This document shows, in pieces, positions 8,518-16,528 of a stretch of 64,000 bases of DNA (position 1 is the stretch's first letter; the number at the start of each line of letters is the position of its first letter). Origin of the DNA: Microbacterium capsulatum (lineage in GTDB: Bacteria; Actinomycetota; Actinomycetes; Actinomycetales; Microbacteriaceae); contig NZ_JAVFCB010000009.1 of assembly GCF_030865425.1 (NCBI RefSeq), forward strand, positions 1 through 64,000, in the 5' to 3' direction. The notes under the pieces are model-generated. The model was given only the letters and a program-made list of their open reading frames with translations, was not told where the DNA came from and ran no database searches. The position numbers and the translations under genes are program-made.

Positions 8518-9233
8518 CGTGCCACCATCCGGGTTCCCCGCAGTGCTTCGTACTCGTCCCGGTCGATCGGACGGAAGCGGATCAGGTCACCGGGTTCGTA
8601 AGGCACGAAGGGCTCGGCCTCGAGGTCGAGCACCGTCAGCGGAGTCCTGCCGATCAGCGACCAGCCGCCGGGAGCGGCCGCGGGCGTGATCGTCGCCTGC
8701 CGACCCGCGACCGAGACGACCCCCTGGGGCACGTGAGGACGCGGGCTCGCCAGGCGGGGCACTGGATGCGGGAACGGCGGGCCGTCGAGCATGGGTGATC
8801 CACCCGGCGCGCCGAGGCAGCGCACGACATAGGTCGGCTCGCTGTGCAGGCGGACGATCTCCGCGGCGCTCAGCCCCTGCGCGCCGGCGACGTCCAGCAG
8901 GTCGAGTTCGCCGTCCAGATCGTAGAGCACCGGGACGTCGAAGGTGCGCGGGGCGTCGGTGAGGGGCAGGTCGATGTCCAGCCCCTCGATCACATGAGCG
9001 AGGTAGTCGCGGAGGGCGTCGAGTGAGACGTCCGTCGGCTCGATCTCGATCAGCGCCGCGTCGTAGGTCGGTATGACGCATTCGACGCCGGGCACGTGGG
9101 ACGAGTCGACGAACCGGGCCAGGTGGTGAACGAGCCGCCAGCCGGCTTCGCGGTCGGCCAGGGTGCTCGCCACGCGCAGAGCGGAGTTCCCGCTGGGCGA
9201 GATCACGACGGACGCGTTCGACATGCTGATCAC
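8514..9233 (-). CDS. pxpB: 5-oxoprolinase subunit B family protein (KipI-like allophanate hydrolase subunit 1)
   Basis: A 239-aa PxpB/KipI-like protein. It has the GNSALRV start of the domain, the central VPVLYDLDGELDL stretch, and a C-terminal GGWSLIGRTPLTV plus a PYEPGDLIRFRPI tail that is characteristic of the family. The GTG at 9233 overlaps the pxpA stop (GTGA); an ATG at 9224 is a possible alternative start. It is expected to form a complex with the pxpC product. Bacillus KipI also inhibits a sporulation kinase, but the pxpA-pxpC context argues for the enzyme role. Confidence 0.87.
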   Translation of the reverse strand: MISMSNASVVISPSGNSALRVASTLADREAGWRLVHHLARFVDSSHVPGVECVIPTYDAALIEIEPTDVSLDALRDYLAHVIEGLDIDLPLTDAPRTFDVPVLYDLDGELDLLDVAGAQGLSAAEIVRLHSEPTYVVRCLGAPGGSPMLDGPPFPHPVPRLASPRPHVPQGVVSVAGRQATITPAAAPGGWSLIGRTPLTVLDLEAEPFVPYEPGDLIRFRPIDRDEYEALRGTRMVAR

Positions 9234-10000
9234 TCCAGCCAGTCGGCGAGCGGGGCGATCACGACGCCCGCGGCCTCGAGGCCATCGCGGATCTGCTGCG
9301 CGATGGCCAGCGCGCCGGCGGTGTCGCCGTGCACCAGCACGGTGTCGCAGACGACGGGAATCGAAACGCCGTTGCGGCTCTCGATGACGCCATCCACGAC
9401 CATCCGCACGGTGCGCCGCCGGATCTCCTCAGCGTCATGGATCACGGCGCCGGGCTCGGTCCGGCGCACCAGGGTGCCGTCGTCCTCGTAGGCTCTGTCG
9501 GCGATGCCGACGATGCCGACCCGAAGGCCCGCGGCCCTGGCAGCGTCGGCGAGCTTGCCGTCCTGGGCGAGGACGATGAGCTCGGGGTCGAGCCGCCGGG
9601 CGGCGGTGGCGACGGCCTCCGCGTAGTCCTCGCGGACGGCGACCAGATTGCCCAGCCGTCCGTGCGGCGCGAGATGGGCGACCTTCGCGCCATGGAAGGC
9701 GGCGAGCGCCCGCAGCGCCCCGAACTGGTAGAGCACGTCCGTGCGGACCTCTTCCGCCGTCAGGCCCATGTCTCGGCGGCCGAACCCCTGCAGGTCGGGA
9801 AAGGAGGGGTGAGCGCCGATGCCGACGCCGCGCTGCACGCAGGCGCGGACCGTCTCGTCCATGATCTGCGGGTCGCCGGCGTGGAATCCGCAGGCGATGT
9901 TCGCGGACGTGAGGATGTCCAGCAATGCGGCGTCGTCGCCCATCCGCCACGGACCGAAGCCTTCGCCGAGATCTGCGACCAGATCGATCTTGCGGGTCAT
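9230..10000 (-). CDS. pxpA: 5-oxoprolinase subunit A family protein (LamB/YcsF), divergent subtype
   Basis: A 256-aa LamB/YcsF protein, first gene of the operon. ANIACGFHAGDP and GAHPSFPDLQGFGRRDM are well preserved. Two usually invariant motifs are altered: the N-terminal DLNADLGE reads DLVADLGE (N8 to V), and KPHGALYN reads APHGRLGN (residues 111-118), losing the lysine. The ADRAYEDDG loop also has a changed approach. With pxpB and pxpC it should form an ATP-dependent lactam hydrolase, but the changes suggest a specialised subtype. The divergent LacI gene begins 241 bp away, across a region with likely operators. Confidence 0.83.
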   Translation of the reverse strand: MTRKIDLVADLGEGFGPWRMGDDAALLDILTSANIACGFHAGDPQIMDETVRACVQRGVGIGAHPSFPDLQGFGRRDMGLTAEEVRTDVLYQFGALRALAAFHGAKVAHLAPHGRLGNLVAVREDYAEAVATAARRLDPELIVLAQDGKLADAARAAGLRVGIVGIADRAYEDDGTLVRRTEPGAVIHDAEEIRRRTVRMVVDGVIESRNGVSIPVVCDTVLVHGDTAGALAIAQQIRDGLEAAGVVIAPLADWLE

Positions 10001-10100
10001 CGTGCAGCTCCTCTCGTCATCGTGATCGCGCTGTCAGGGATCAGGCTAGGACGACCGGCACTCTTCGATGCCATTACGTGCCCATCTCGTGCCAGATCTC

Positions 10101-10137
10101 CTCGGTATGACCTGATTTTTCAAGGTCAGTATCCGAG
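10101..10137. promoter_or_regulatory. imperfect palindrome, likely operator
   Basis: Between the divergent pxp operon and lacI, CTCGG-TAT-GACCT is followed after a short AT-rich centre by AGGTC-AGTAT-CCGAG. The arms pair almost fully, with a 2-base insertion on one side. The position and symmetry fit a repressor site. Which regulator binds it is not known. Confidence 0.5.
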
Positions 10138-10141
10138 ACAA

Positions 10142-10158
10142 TGGCAAATTTCATGCCA
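10142..10158. promoter_or_regulatory. TGGCA-N7-TGCCA palindrome, candidate LacI operator
   Basis: A 17-bp inverted repeat lies 84 bp upstream of the lacI ATG. GTGCCA half-sites recur upstream of the MHS transporter gene (12811, 12822, 12885 and 12897), which is consistent with one regulator controlling both transcripts. Binding is inference. Confidence 0.45.
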
Positions 10159-10241
10159 CTTCGATATCCTGGGTACACGCTTCTCCCTGGGGAGGAGCGT
10201 GACCCCGCCCGGCAGACACGTCGCCTCAGGAGGCATCCCGC

Positions 10242-11255
10242 ATGGTCGTCCCCGCTCGCCGCGTCCAGCGCAGAGTCACACTCAGCGAGATCGCAGAAGC
10301 ATGCGGAGTGGCTCCGTCCACCGTGTCCCGCGCATTGTCCAACCCGAACCGCGTGAGCCCCGCGATGTACGAGCGCATCACCAGCAAGGCGCAGGAAATG
10401 GGCTACACCTCGGCGCTCCTGCCGGCCGCCGACAACCGGCTCGCCCGAGGGACGATCGCTCTCGTCGTGCCCAATCTCACCAACCCGTTCAACCTCGACG
10501 TGATCCGGGGCGCACAGTCTCAGATCCGGGCGGCGAGCTACCTGCACCTCCTCGTGAGCACGGAGGAGTCACTGCCGATGGAGGAGCAGTGGCTTCGCGA
10601 GATGTCGCGGACCGTCGACGGCATCGTCGTCTCCTCTCCCCGGATCGATGACGAGGTGCTGCGTGCGGTCGCCCAGGTCGTGCCGACCGTCGTGATCAAC
10701 CGGGCGGCCCCGGGACTTTCGGGTGTCGTGATCGACACCCCCGCGGGACTGGGACAGGCCGTGCACTATCTGAACTCCCTGGGCCATACCCGCATCGCGT
10801 ACGTCCGAGGTCCGCACGGATCGTGGACGGACAGAACGCGCTTCGACGCGATCTCCGCCGCCGCGAGCGAGCGGGACATCGAGATCGTCGCTGTCGGTCG
10901 GTACCAGCCGACGCTGGCCAACGGCGCAGCCGCCGCCGACGCCGTTGTGCTCACGCACGCCACCGCCTGCATCTTCTTCAACGACGTGCTGGCGATCGGT
11001 GCGCTGGACCGCTTCCACCAGCTGGGAGTGTCGATCCCGGACGACCTCAGTGTCGTCGGCTGCGACGACATCTTCGGCTCGTCGTTCTCACACCCGCCGC
11101 TCACCACCGTCACTTCTCCCGGCGAGAGCGCCGGCCGCGCGTCCGTCGACATGCTCATCGGCAGGTTCGCAACGCGGGATCGCTCGGACCGCATCGACCA
11201 CATCTCGGCGCACCTCACCGTCCGGGCGTCGACCGGGCCCCGCAGAGACGGCTGA
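10242..11255 (+). CDS. LacI-family transcriptional regulator
   Basis: A 337-aa repressor. The N-terminal LacI helix-turn-helix and hinge lie at about residues 12-60, with VTLSEIAEACGVAPSTVSRALS; the rest is a periplasmic-binding-like sensor domain. The ATG at 10242 follows a clear CAGGAGG ribosome binding site. It is divergent from the 11-gene sugar-acid operon and convergent with the MHS transporter gene. It most likely represses the operon until a sugar acid or a phosphorylated intermediate binds. The ligand is not identifiable. Confidence 0.93.
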   Translation: MVVPARRVQRRVTLSEIAEACGVAPSTVSRALSNPNRVSPAMYERITSKAQEMGYTSALLPAADNRLARGTIALVVPNLTNPFNLDVIRGAQSQIRAASYLHLLVSTEESLPMEEQWLREMSRTVDGIVVSSPRIDDEVLRAVAQVVPTVVINRAAPGLSGVVIDTPAGLGQAVHYLNSLGHTRIAYVRGPHGSWTDRTRFDAISAAASERDIEIVAVGRYQPTLANGAAAADAVVLTHATACIFFNDVLAIGALDRFHQLGVSIPDDLSVVGCDDIFGSSFSHPPLTTVTSPGESAGRASVDMLIGRFATRDRSDRIDHISAHLTVRASTGPRRDG

Positions 11256-11284
11256 ACCCCGGACCTCGACCGGGGCCCGGGGTT
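11255..11284. terminator. bidirectional terminator between lacI and MFS genes
   Basis: CCCCGG (11257) pairs with CCGGGG (11270) over a 7-base loop. An alternative stem AACCCCGG/CCGGGGTT spans the whole stretch. It sits in the short gap between two convergent genes. Confidence 0.65.
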
Positions 11285-11299
11285 CCGCAGACGACGTCT

Positions 11300-12661
11300 C
11301 TAGACCGTCGTCGGCAACTCGATCGCCGCGGTGACGACCTCCCTCTCGCGCTCGCTCTGCTGCAGCTCATCGATCTCGTCCAGCGTGTACCGGCGCGTCT
11401 CCTTCGCCGTCAGCGCCGCGATCGCTGCGATCACCGTGATGGCGAGCGCGAACATCGCCGGGCCGAACCAGTTCTGGAGGTTGCTGCCCGCGAGCGCCGC
11501 GGAGATGACAGGAGCGACACCGCCCGCGATCGCGAAGCCGATCTGGGTGCCGACCGTGAGCCCCGAAGCGCGGACGCGGTTCGGGAACATCTCCGCGAAG
11601 AATGCGGGCCACGCCGCGTTGACGGTCGAGTAGAAGAACGCCTTGCACAGGATGCCCAGTGCGAAGATCAGCGGCCAGTTGCCCGTCGTGATCGACCACA
11701 GGTACGGCATCATCAGGGCCCCCGCTCCGACGGCGCCGATGAGGAACACCGTCTTGCGGCCGATCAGGTCGGAGAGCAGTCCCGCGAGCGGTGTGAACAG
11801 GAAGGCGATCATGCTCGTGATGACGCCGACCCACAGGATCGTCGGCTTGTCCAAGTGGTAGCCGGTGGTGGCAAACGCAACCGAGAAGCTGTCGAACACG
11901 TAGCTCACGCCGGCGATCAGCGCGCACGCCGCGACCCGGATGATCGCGACCCAGTGGAACCGGAGCGCCTGCGTGAGCGGCGCGATCCGCACCTTGACGG
12001 CCTGCGTCTCGAGGAAGACGGGCGGCTCCTGAAGCCGGCGGCGGATGATGTAGGCGGCCACGACGACCACGGCCGAGAGCCAGAACGGCACGCGCCAGGC
12101 CCAGCCGAGGAGCTGCTCCTGCGGGAGCGCCGCAAACGGGATGAACACACCCGTCGCGAGCAGACCGCCGGATGCGGAGCCGCTCGTCGTGAAGCTCGTG
12201 ATGAACCCCCGGCGCTTCTCGGGCGCGTGCTCCAGGCTCATGGTGATCGCGCTGCCCTGTTCGCCGGAGACGCAGAGTCCCTGGATCACGCGGATCACGA
12301 CCAGCAGGATCGGCGCGAGCGCGCCCACCTGGCTGTACGTCGGCAGGCAGCCGATCAGGAAGGTGCAGCCGCCGATGCCGAACAGCGTCAGCATCATGAC
12401 GAACTTGCGACCGAACCTGTCGGCGAGCGGCCCGAGGACGAGCGCACCCAGAGGCCGCACCGCGTAACCGACGGCCAGCGTGACCATCGCGAGCAGCGTG
12501 CTGATGCCCGGGTTCAGATCCTTCGAGAAGAAGAGCACGTTCAGGACCAGCGCCGACGCCGTGCCGTACACGGCGAAGTCGTAGTACTCCAGCGTGGTGC
12601 CGACCCAGGACGCGATCGCCGCTTTCGCGGGCGTCTTGCGGTGAGTCTCAGGTTTGGTCAT
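11300..12661 (-). CDS. MHS-family MFS transporter (metabolite:H+ symporter)
   Basis: A 453-aa membrane protein with about 12 predicted transmembrane segments. The N-terminal IASWVGTTLEYYDFAVYGTASAL, the loop GPLADRFGRKF, and VIQGLCVSGEQGSA are hallmarks of the metabolite:H+ symporter group, which includes shikimate, proline/betaine and citrate carriers. It probably imports the acid that the divergent operon degrades. It has its own promoter region upstream, with several GTGCCA motifs. Substrate cannot be assigned from sequence. Confidence 0.92.
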   Translation of the reverse strand: MTKPETHRKTPAKAAIASWVGTTLEYYDFAVYGTASALVLNVLFFSKDLNPGISTLLAMVTLAVGYAVRPLGALVLGPLADRFGRKFVMMLTLFGIGGCTFLIGCLPTYSQVGALAPILLVVIRVIQGLCVSGEQGSAITMSLEHAPEKRRGFITSFTTSGSASGGLLATGVFIPFAALPQEQLLGWAWRVPFWLSAVVVVAAYIIRRRLQEPPVFLETQAVKVRIAPLTQALRFHWVAIIRVAACALIAGVSYVFDSFSVAFATTGYHLDKPTILWVGVITSMIAFLFTPLAGLLSDLIGRKTVFLIGAVGAGALMMPYLWSITTGNWPLIFALGILCKAFFYSTVNAAWPAFFAEMFPNRVRASGLTVGTQIGFAIAGGVAPVISAALAGSNLQNWFGPAMFALAITVIAAIAALTAKETRRYTLDEIDELQQSEREREVVTAAIELPTTV

Positions 12662-13063
12662 TTTCGCCTCCGTTGGCGGGGTCTCAAGCAGGACGGTGTC
12701 GGATGGGGCTCACCAGGCTCGGGGTATGAAGTCCTGTGCGTGTGCGGGAGAGGACGGGGGATCCGTCTGCTCGAACTGTAGGAATCGACATCTACGAGCG
12801 GCAAGCTTCGTGCCACTCCTGTGCCAACAATTCCCGCTTGTCCCGTGCAAAATCTAATGTGAAGGATCCACCGGCGGTTCACCGTGCCATAGATATTGCC
12901 AATCTAAGGCGTTTTGCATTCCGTCGTCCGCCGAACACGAGTCGCCAGAGACAAGGGATTTTGAGCCCGCCGCGGCGACGTCATCGGCGCCTCACTCACA
13001 CACACTTGGGACGTGTGCTTCAAACTCGATCACGGTGCGCGATGCTCGGCCTGCCTGTGAGGG
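12662..13063. other. 402-bp non-coding region upstream of the MHS transporter
   Basis: No convincing gene. It is less GC-rich than its surroundings around 12830-12930 and holds four GTGCCA/TTGCCA half-sites, two of them 12 bp apart at 12885-12901, so it probably contains the transporter promoter and operators. The right part leads into transposase remnants. Confidence 0.5.
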
Positions 13064-13725
13064 ATGAGCCGTGCTGAGCCTGTTGATCCCCGTGTCCGCC
13101 TCGCGGATCGCGCAGTGGCCGCCGGACGCGTCCCGCGGGGCGGTGACCACTTCTGCGCGGAACACGAGATCTCACGGAAGACGTTCTACACGATCCGTAA
13201 CCGGGCCCTCGTCGAGGGCAGGCTGCCGCGCTCGAGCGGCGTACCGGCGGGAAGCCATACAAGCCGACCGCTCAGGGGAAGAACGAGAGATCCCGCCAGA
13301 CATTGTTCCGCTACCTCGATAAGCAGCCCATCGCCCGCAATCTGCGCGAGCTGCGGGCGCAGGTCGACGCGTGCCACCACATCTACAACACCGAGCGCGG
13401 CCATCAGGCGCTACCCGTCCGGATCGCGCCCGTTGCAGGCCTGGCTGGCGACGCCGAAGGCCGAGCCGCCCGGGCGCCGGCCGAACACCCGGAAACCGAA
13501 CAAGCCGCTCCCGCCAGCGCCGTCGCCTAACGGTCGCGTGCTCAACGGGATCCGGGTCACGACCGTCCACCCGAACGGATCGATCACGGCCCGCGGCGTT
13601 CTCTTCACCGTCAGCTACCCGATGCGCGGGAAGGACGTCTATGTCGTCTACGAAGCCGCCGGGATCATGGTCTTCGACAACCACGGCACCCTCATCGTCG
13701 AGCACGGCATCCTCGATCAAAAGCC
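13064..13725 (+). pseudogene. IS481-like transposase remnant (frameshifted, internally deleted)
   Basis: Pieces of one IS481-type transposase appear in three frames. The N-terminus (VDPRVRLA, QWPPDASRGAV, then FCAEHEISRKTFYTIRNRA) spans about 13070-13220. It is followed almost directly by the C-terminal catalytic end: TAQGKNERS with the last DDE glutamate at about 13270, then FRYLDKQPIARN, HHIYNTERGHQALP and, after another shift, LQAWLATPKAEPP and the PNGSITARGVLFTVSY tail. The middle of the gene, carrying the two catalytic aspartates, is missing. No terminal inverted repeats were found. The element is dead. Confidence 0.85.
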
Positions 13726-13943
13726 GAAACCAAACCCCAGGCCGATTCATACAACTCCTCGCACGGGAGCCCCGCGATCGCCGGGAGCACGGTCGCCCCG
13801 ACAGTGCCATCCTGGTTGTAGTACGACTGCGTCGCATACGTGGTGCCACCGAACGCCGGCGCCCCCGCCGGGATACTCACCGTCGATCCGGTCGGCCGGT
13901 ACCCGTCGCCGTAGCTGACCTCCGCGCGGTTTGCCGACGACAT
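13692..13943 (-). pseudogene. fragment of an unrecognised, possibly surface protein
   Basis: An 83-codon frame reads as sensible protein for its first 65 residues, including STVSIPAGAPAFGGTTYATQ and NQDGTVGATVLPAIAG. It then runs into the decayed transposase end with unrelated sequence. It looks like the N-terminal part or an internal piece of a longer gene cut by the IS event. I do not recognise the family. It lies just downstream of a tRNA-Ser gene. Confidence 0.35.
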
Positions 13944-13990
13944 ACCCCCGCAGCCGACTGCCGGCGGTGACTGGCGAAGAAGACCGCCGT

Positions 13991-14020
13991 CGAAAAGAAA
14001 AATCCCCGGATAACCGGGGA
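13991..14020 (-). terminator. intrinsic terminator of tRNA-Ser(GCU)
   Basis: The perfect 7-bp stem TCCCCGG/CCGGGGA with an ATAA loop (14003-14020) is followed on the - strand by a TTTTTCTTTTC run. It lies 5 bp after the tRNA 3' end. Confidence 0.9.
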
Positions 14021-14024
14021 TTTG

Positions 14025-14116
14025 TGGCGGAGACGGAGGGATTTGAACCCTCGGTCCCCTTGCGAGGACTCCACCTTAGCAGGGTGGTGCACTAGGCCTG
14101 ACTATGCGACGTCTCC
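14025..14116 (-). tRNA. tRNA-Ser(GCU)
   Basis: The cloverleaf is intact on the - strand. The acceptor stem is GGAGACG/CGTCTCC, the anticodon stem CCACC/GGTGG holds anticodon GCT, and there is a long variable arm as expected for serine. The CCA end is encoded in the DNA (14025-14027). Confidence 0.96.
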
Positions 14117-14218
14117 AGATGCCCGGCGAGCCGAACACCAGGGACCATCCTAACGGGTCGGCGGTGGCGGCGCGAACCGGCGGCAGCCCGAGGCGGCCGC
14201 CGACACACCCGTCCCGTG

Positions 14219-15469
14219 TCAGCCCTTGTAGCCGTTGCCGTTCGAGCAGGTCGCCTGCGCGGCGGACTGGCCCTGGATGTTCTTGGGCAGGGCGACCGCG
14301 GTGGGCGCGGGGCTCGCTGTCGCGTCCGGAGTCGGCGTGCTCGCCTGAGCCGGCGCACCCGGCGCCGGCGTCGCGGAGACCACCGCGTCGCTGCGCTGCC
14401 CGGTGACCTGGATCTCCTCGTTCGCCGAGAGCGCGGCCCAGAGCTTGTCGGCGCTGGCGCGGTCCGGGACGACCTTGTTCGGGTTGTCGGGATCCGTCAG
14501 CACCGGGTACGAGACGAAGTTGATGTCGTTGAGCGGAACGCTCTTGATCGCGAGGGCGACCTGCACGAGCAGGGTCGGGCTGGTCAGGCTGGCGCTGGGC
14601 GTGATGCTCGACAGGGTCGTGTGCGCGAGCTTGAGCAGCGTGGCCGGGTTGCCGAGCACGTCGCTCGAGACCATCTTGCGGGTCAGCGACGACATGTACA
14701 CCTGCTGGTTGCTGCCGCGGCCGAGGTCGCTGCCGTCGCCGACGCCGTGACGCGTGCGGAGGAACTGCAGGGCCTCGTAGCCCTTCAGGGTGTGCGTTCC
14801 CGGCGCGAGCTTCAGGGCCGTGTCGGGATCGGTGATGCCGTTCGCGACGCAGACGTCGACGCCGCCGATCGCGTTCGTGATGTCGATCACGCCACCCCAG
14901 GTCACCTTCGCGGCGAACTGGATGTCGAGGCCGGAGATCTCGTGGACCGTCCGCACGACGCAGTTCAGGCCGCCGGTGTCGAGCGTGACGTTCAGCGGCT
15001 GCTTGGTCATCGCGCTGGTCGGGTTGCCGTGCTCGTCGGTGCACGACGGGATCGGGACCATCAGGTCGCGGGGGAACGTGATGACCGTGACGCGGCGGGG
15101 GGCGTCGGAGATGTGCAGCAGGATGTTCGTGTCGTTGCGCTCGCCCTCGTTGCCCGGGTCAGAGCAGCGGTCGCCGAACTGCGCCGAGTACTTCGCCTCG
15201 CAGGCGTCGCTGCCCACGACGAGCATGTTGACACCGCCCTTGAGCGCCCCGATGTCCGGCGGGACGGACTCCTGCCCGTCCAGTGCGACGGCGTTCGCGG
15301 TGAACGTCTGGCTGAGGTCGTACGCAACGTATCCGACGACGGCGATCCCGGCGATGAGCACCACCGACACCGTGACGCCGAGCATCTTCAGCAGCTGGGT
15401 CCATGCGGTCGGACGGCGCAGCTGGCCGTGCTCGGCGACCAGGCGCCGGGATCGGGACGTCACGCTCAC
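14219..15469 (-). CDS. LytR-CpsA-Psr (LCP) family protein
   Basis: A 416-aa membrane-anchored protein, probably a ligase that attaches teichoic acid or polysaccharide to peptidoglycan. A short cytoplasmic arginine-rich tail precedes one transmembrane segment (about residues 27-47). The extracellular LCP domain follows, with RNDTNILLHIS, VITFPRDLMVPIP and the FLRTRHGVGDGSDLGR stretch carrying conserved arginines. The C-terminus is Ala/Pro/Thr-rich. The GTG at 15469 is preferred, with GAAAGG just upstream; the longer frame would overlap the tRNA-Ser gene. It lies between two tRNA-Ser genes. Confidence 0.92.
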   Translation of the reverse strand: MSVTSRSRRLVAEHGQLRRPTAWTQLLKMLGVTVSVVLIAGIAVVGYVAYDLSQTFTANAVALDGQESVPPDIGALKGGVNMLVVGSDACEAKYSAQFGDRCSDPGNEGERNDTNILLHISDAPRRVTVITFPRDLMVPIPSCTDEHGNPTSAMTKQPLNVTLDTGGLNCVVRTVHEISGLDIQFAAKVTWGGVIDITNAIGGVDVCVANGITDPDTALKLAPGTHTLKGYEALQFLRTRHGVGDGSDLGRGSNQQVYMSSLTRKMVSSDVLGNPATLLKLAHTTLSSITPSASLTSPTLLVQVALAIKSVPLNDINFVSYPVLTDPDNPNKVVPDRASADKLWAALSANEEIQVTGQRSDAVVSATPAPGAPAQASTPTPDATASPAPTAVALPKNIQGQSAAQATCSNGNGYKG

Positions 15470-15490
15470 ACCGTGCCTTTCACGAATTTG

Positions 15491-15575
15491 CGGAGAGTGT
15501 GGGATTCGAACCCACGGGACATTGCTGCCCACTGGTTTTCAAGACCAGGTCCTTCGGCCGCTCGGACAACTCTCC
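15491..15575 (-). tRNA. tRNA-Ser(UGA)
   Basis: The acceptor stem is GGAGAGT/ACTCTCC, the anticodon loop CTTGAAA carries TGA, and there is a long variable arm and a TTCGAAT T-loop. No CCA is encoded. It sits 22 bp upstream of the LCP gene, both on the - strand. Confidence 0.96.
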
Positions 15576-15709
15576 TCGGCGCGCACGAGCGCTCCGATCA
15601 GGCGTCGAGTCTAGTAGAGAACCCGGATGCGCCCGCGCGGACGCCCCTCCATTCTCCCCGGACACGCCTGGAGAGGTCCTGGACGCCCCGGTTTCCGCCT
15701 GATCAGCCG

Positions 15710-16528
15710 TCAGTTCGGCGCGACAGTGCGCGCGCCGATTAGGCTGTCCAGCACGGTCGCCAGACCACCGTCCTCGACGTCGCCGGTGATCTCCCCCGCG
15801 GCCGCCTTGACCTCGTCCGGCGCCTGGCCCATCGCCACGGCGCGCCCGCCGAGCGCTCGCGCCCACGCGAACATGCCGACGTCGTTGCGGCCGTCGCCGG
15901 CGACGAGGATCCGCTCCCCGTCCGCCTCCCGCTCGCGGCGCACGCGCTCCAGGGCCGTGCCCTTGTCCACCCCGCGCGGCGCGATGTCGAGCCACGCGGT
16001 CCAGCCGATCGCGTAGGAGACCTCGTTGAGCCCCGCCTCCTGGACGAGCCGGTGGAAGTCGGCCTCGTCGTGTCCGGGCGACACGACGACCACGCGCGAG
16101 ACCTCCTGCGCGCTCAGCCCGTCGAACTCGACCTCGCGGGCGCCCTCGAGCGACCAGCCGGGGACCTCGCCGGTGAACAGCCGCTCGCCGGAGCCGAGCT
16201 CGACCATGTACCGCGCGTCGGGCAGCCGGTCGTGCAGCAGCCCGAGCACGTCGGACGGGTCGAACGTCTCGACGTTCCAGCGCTCGTAGCCGTCGGCGGT
16301 GCGGCGCAGCGTGACCGCGCCGTTCGAGCACACCACGAACTCGGGTGCGAGGCCGAGCGTCTCGAGGTACCGGCGGGTGCCTGACCAGGTGCGCCCGGTC
16401 GCGAGCATGACCTCGTGCCCGGCGTCGCGCACCCGTCCGACGGCCTCGACCACGCCGGGGCTCATCGTCTCGTCCTGCAGCAGGATCGTCCCGTCGACAT
16501 CGAGACCGATGAGCCAGGGGCGGGTCAT
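15710..16528 (-). CDS. HAD-superfamily Cof-type phosphatase
   Basis: A 272-aa haloacid dehalogenase-like hydrolase. The nucleophile motif is GLDVDGTI (D10, D12), then a C2-type cap, and late motifs DKGTALERV and [11 protein letters not shown] that bind Mg2+. Such enzymes dephosphorylate small sugar phosphates or cofactors; the substrate is not predictable. Start ATG 16528 overlaps the serS stop by 4 bp, so the two genes are probably co-transcribed. The pairing of serS with a HAD hydrolase is common in related actinobacteria, as far as I recall. Confidence 0.9.
   Translation of the reverse strand: MTRPWLIGLDVDGTILLQDETMSPGVVEAVGRVRDAGHEVMLATGRTWSGTRRYLETLGLAPEFVVCSNGAVTLRRTADGYERWNVETFDPSDVLGLLHDRLPDARYMVELGSGERLFTGEVPGWSLEGAREVEFDGLSAQEVSRVVVVSPGHDEADFHRLVQEAGLNEVSYAIGWTAWLDIAPRGVDKGTALERVRREREADGERILVAGDGRNDVGMFAWARALGGRAVAMGQAPDEVKAAAGEITGDVEDGGLATVLDSLIGARTVAPN

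Noticed and set aside
10141-10356. Short + strand frame in the lacI leader
   Set aside because: It contains the TGGCA palindrome and overlaps the lacI start in another frame; no ribosome binding site.
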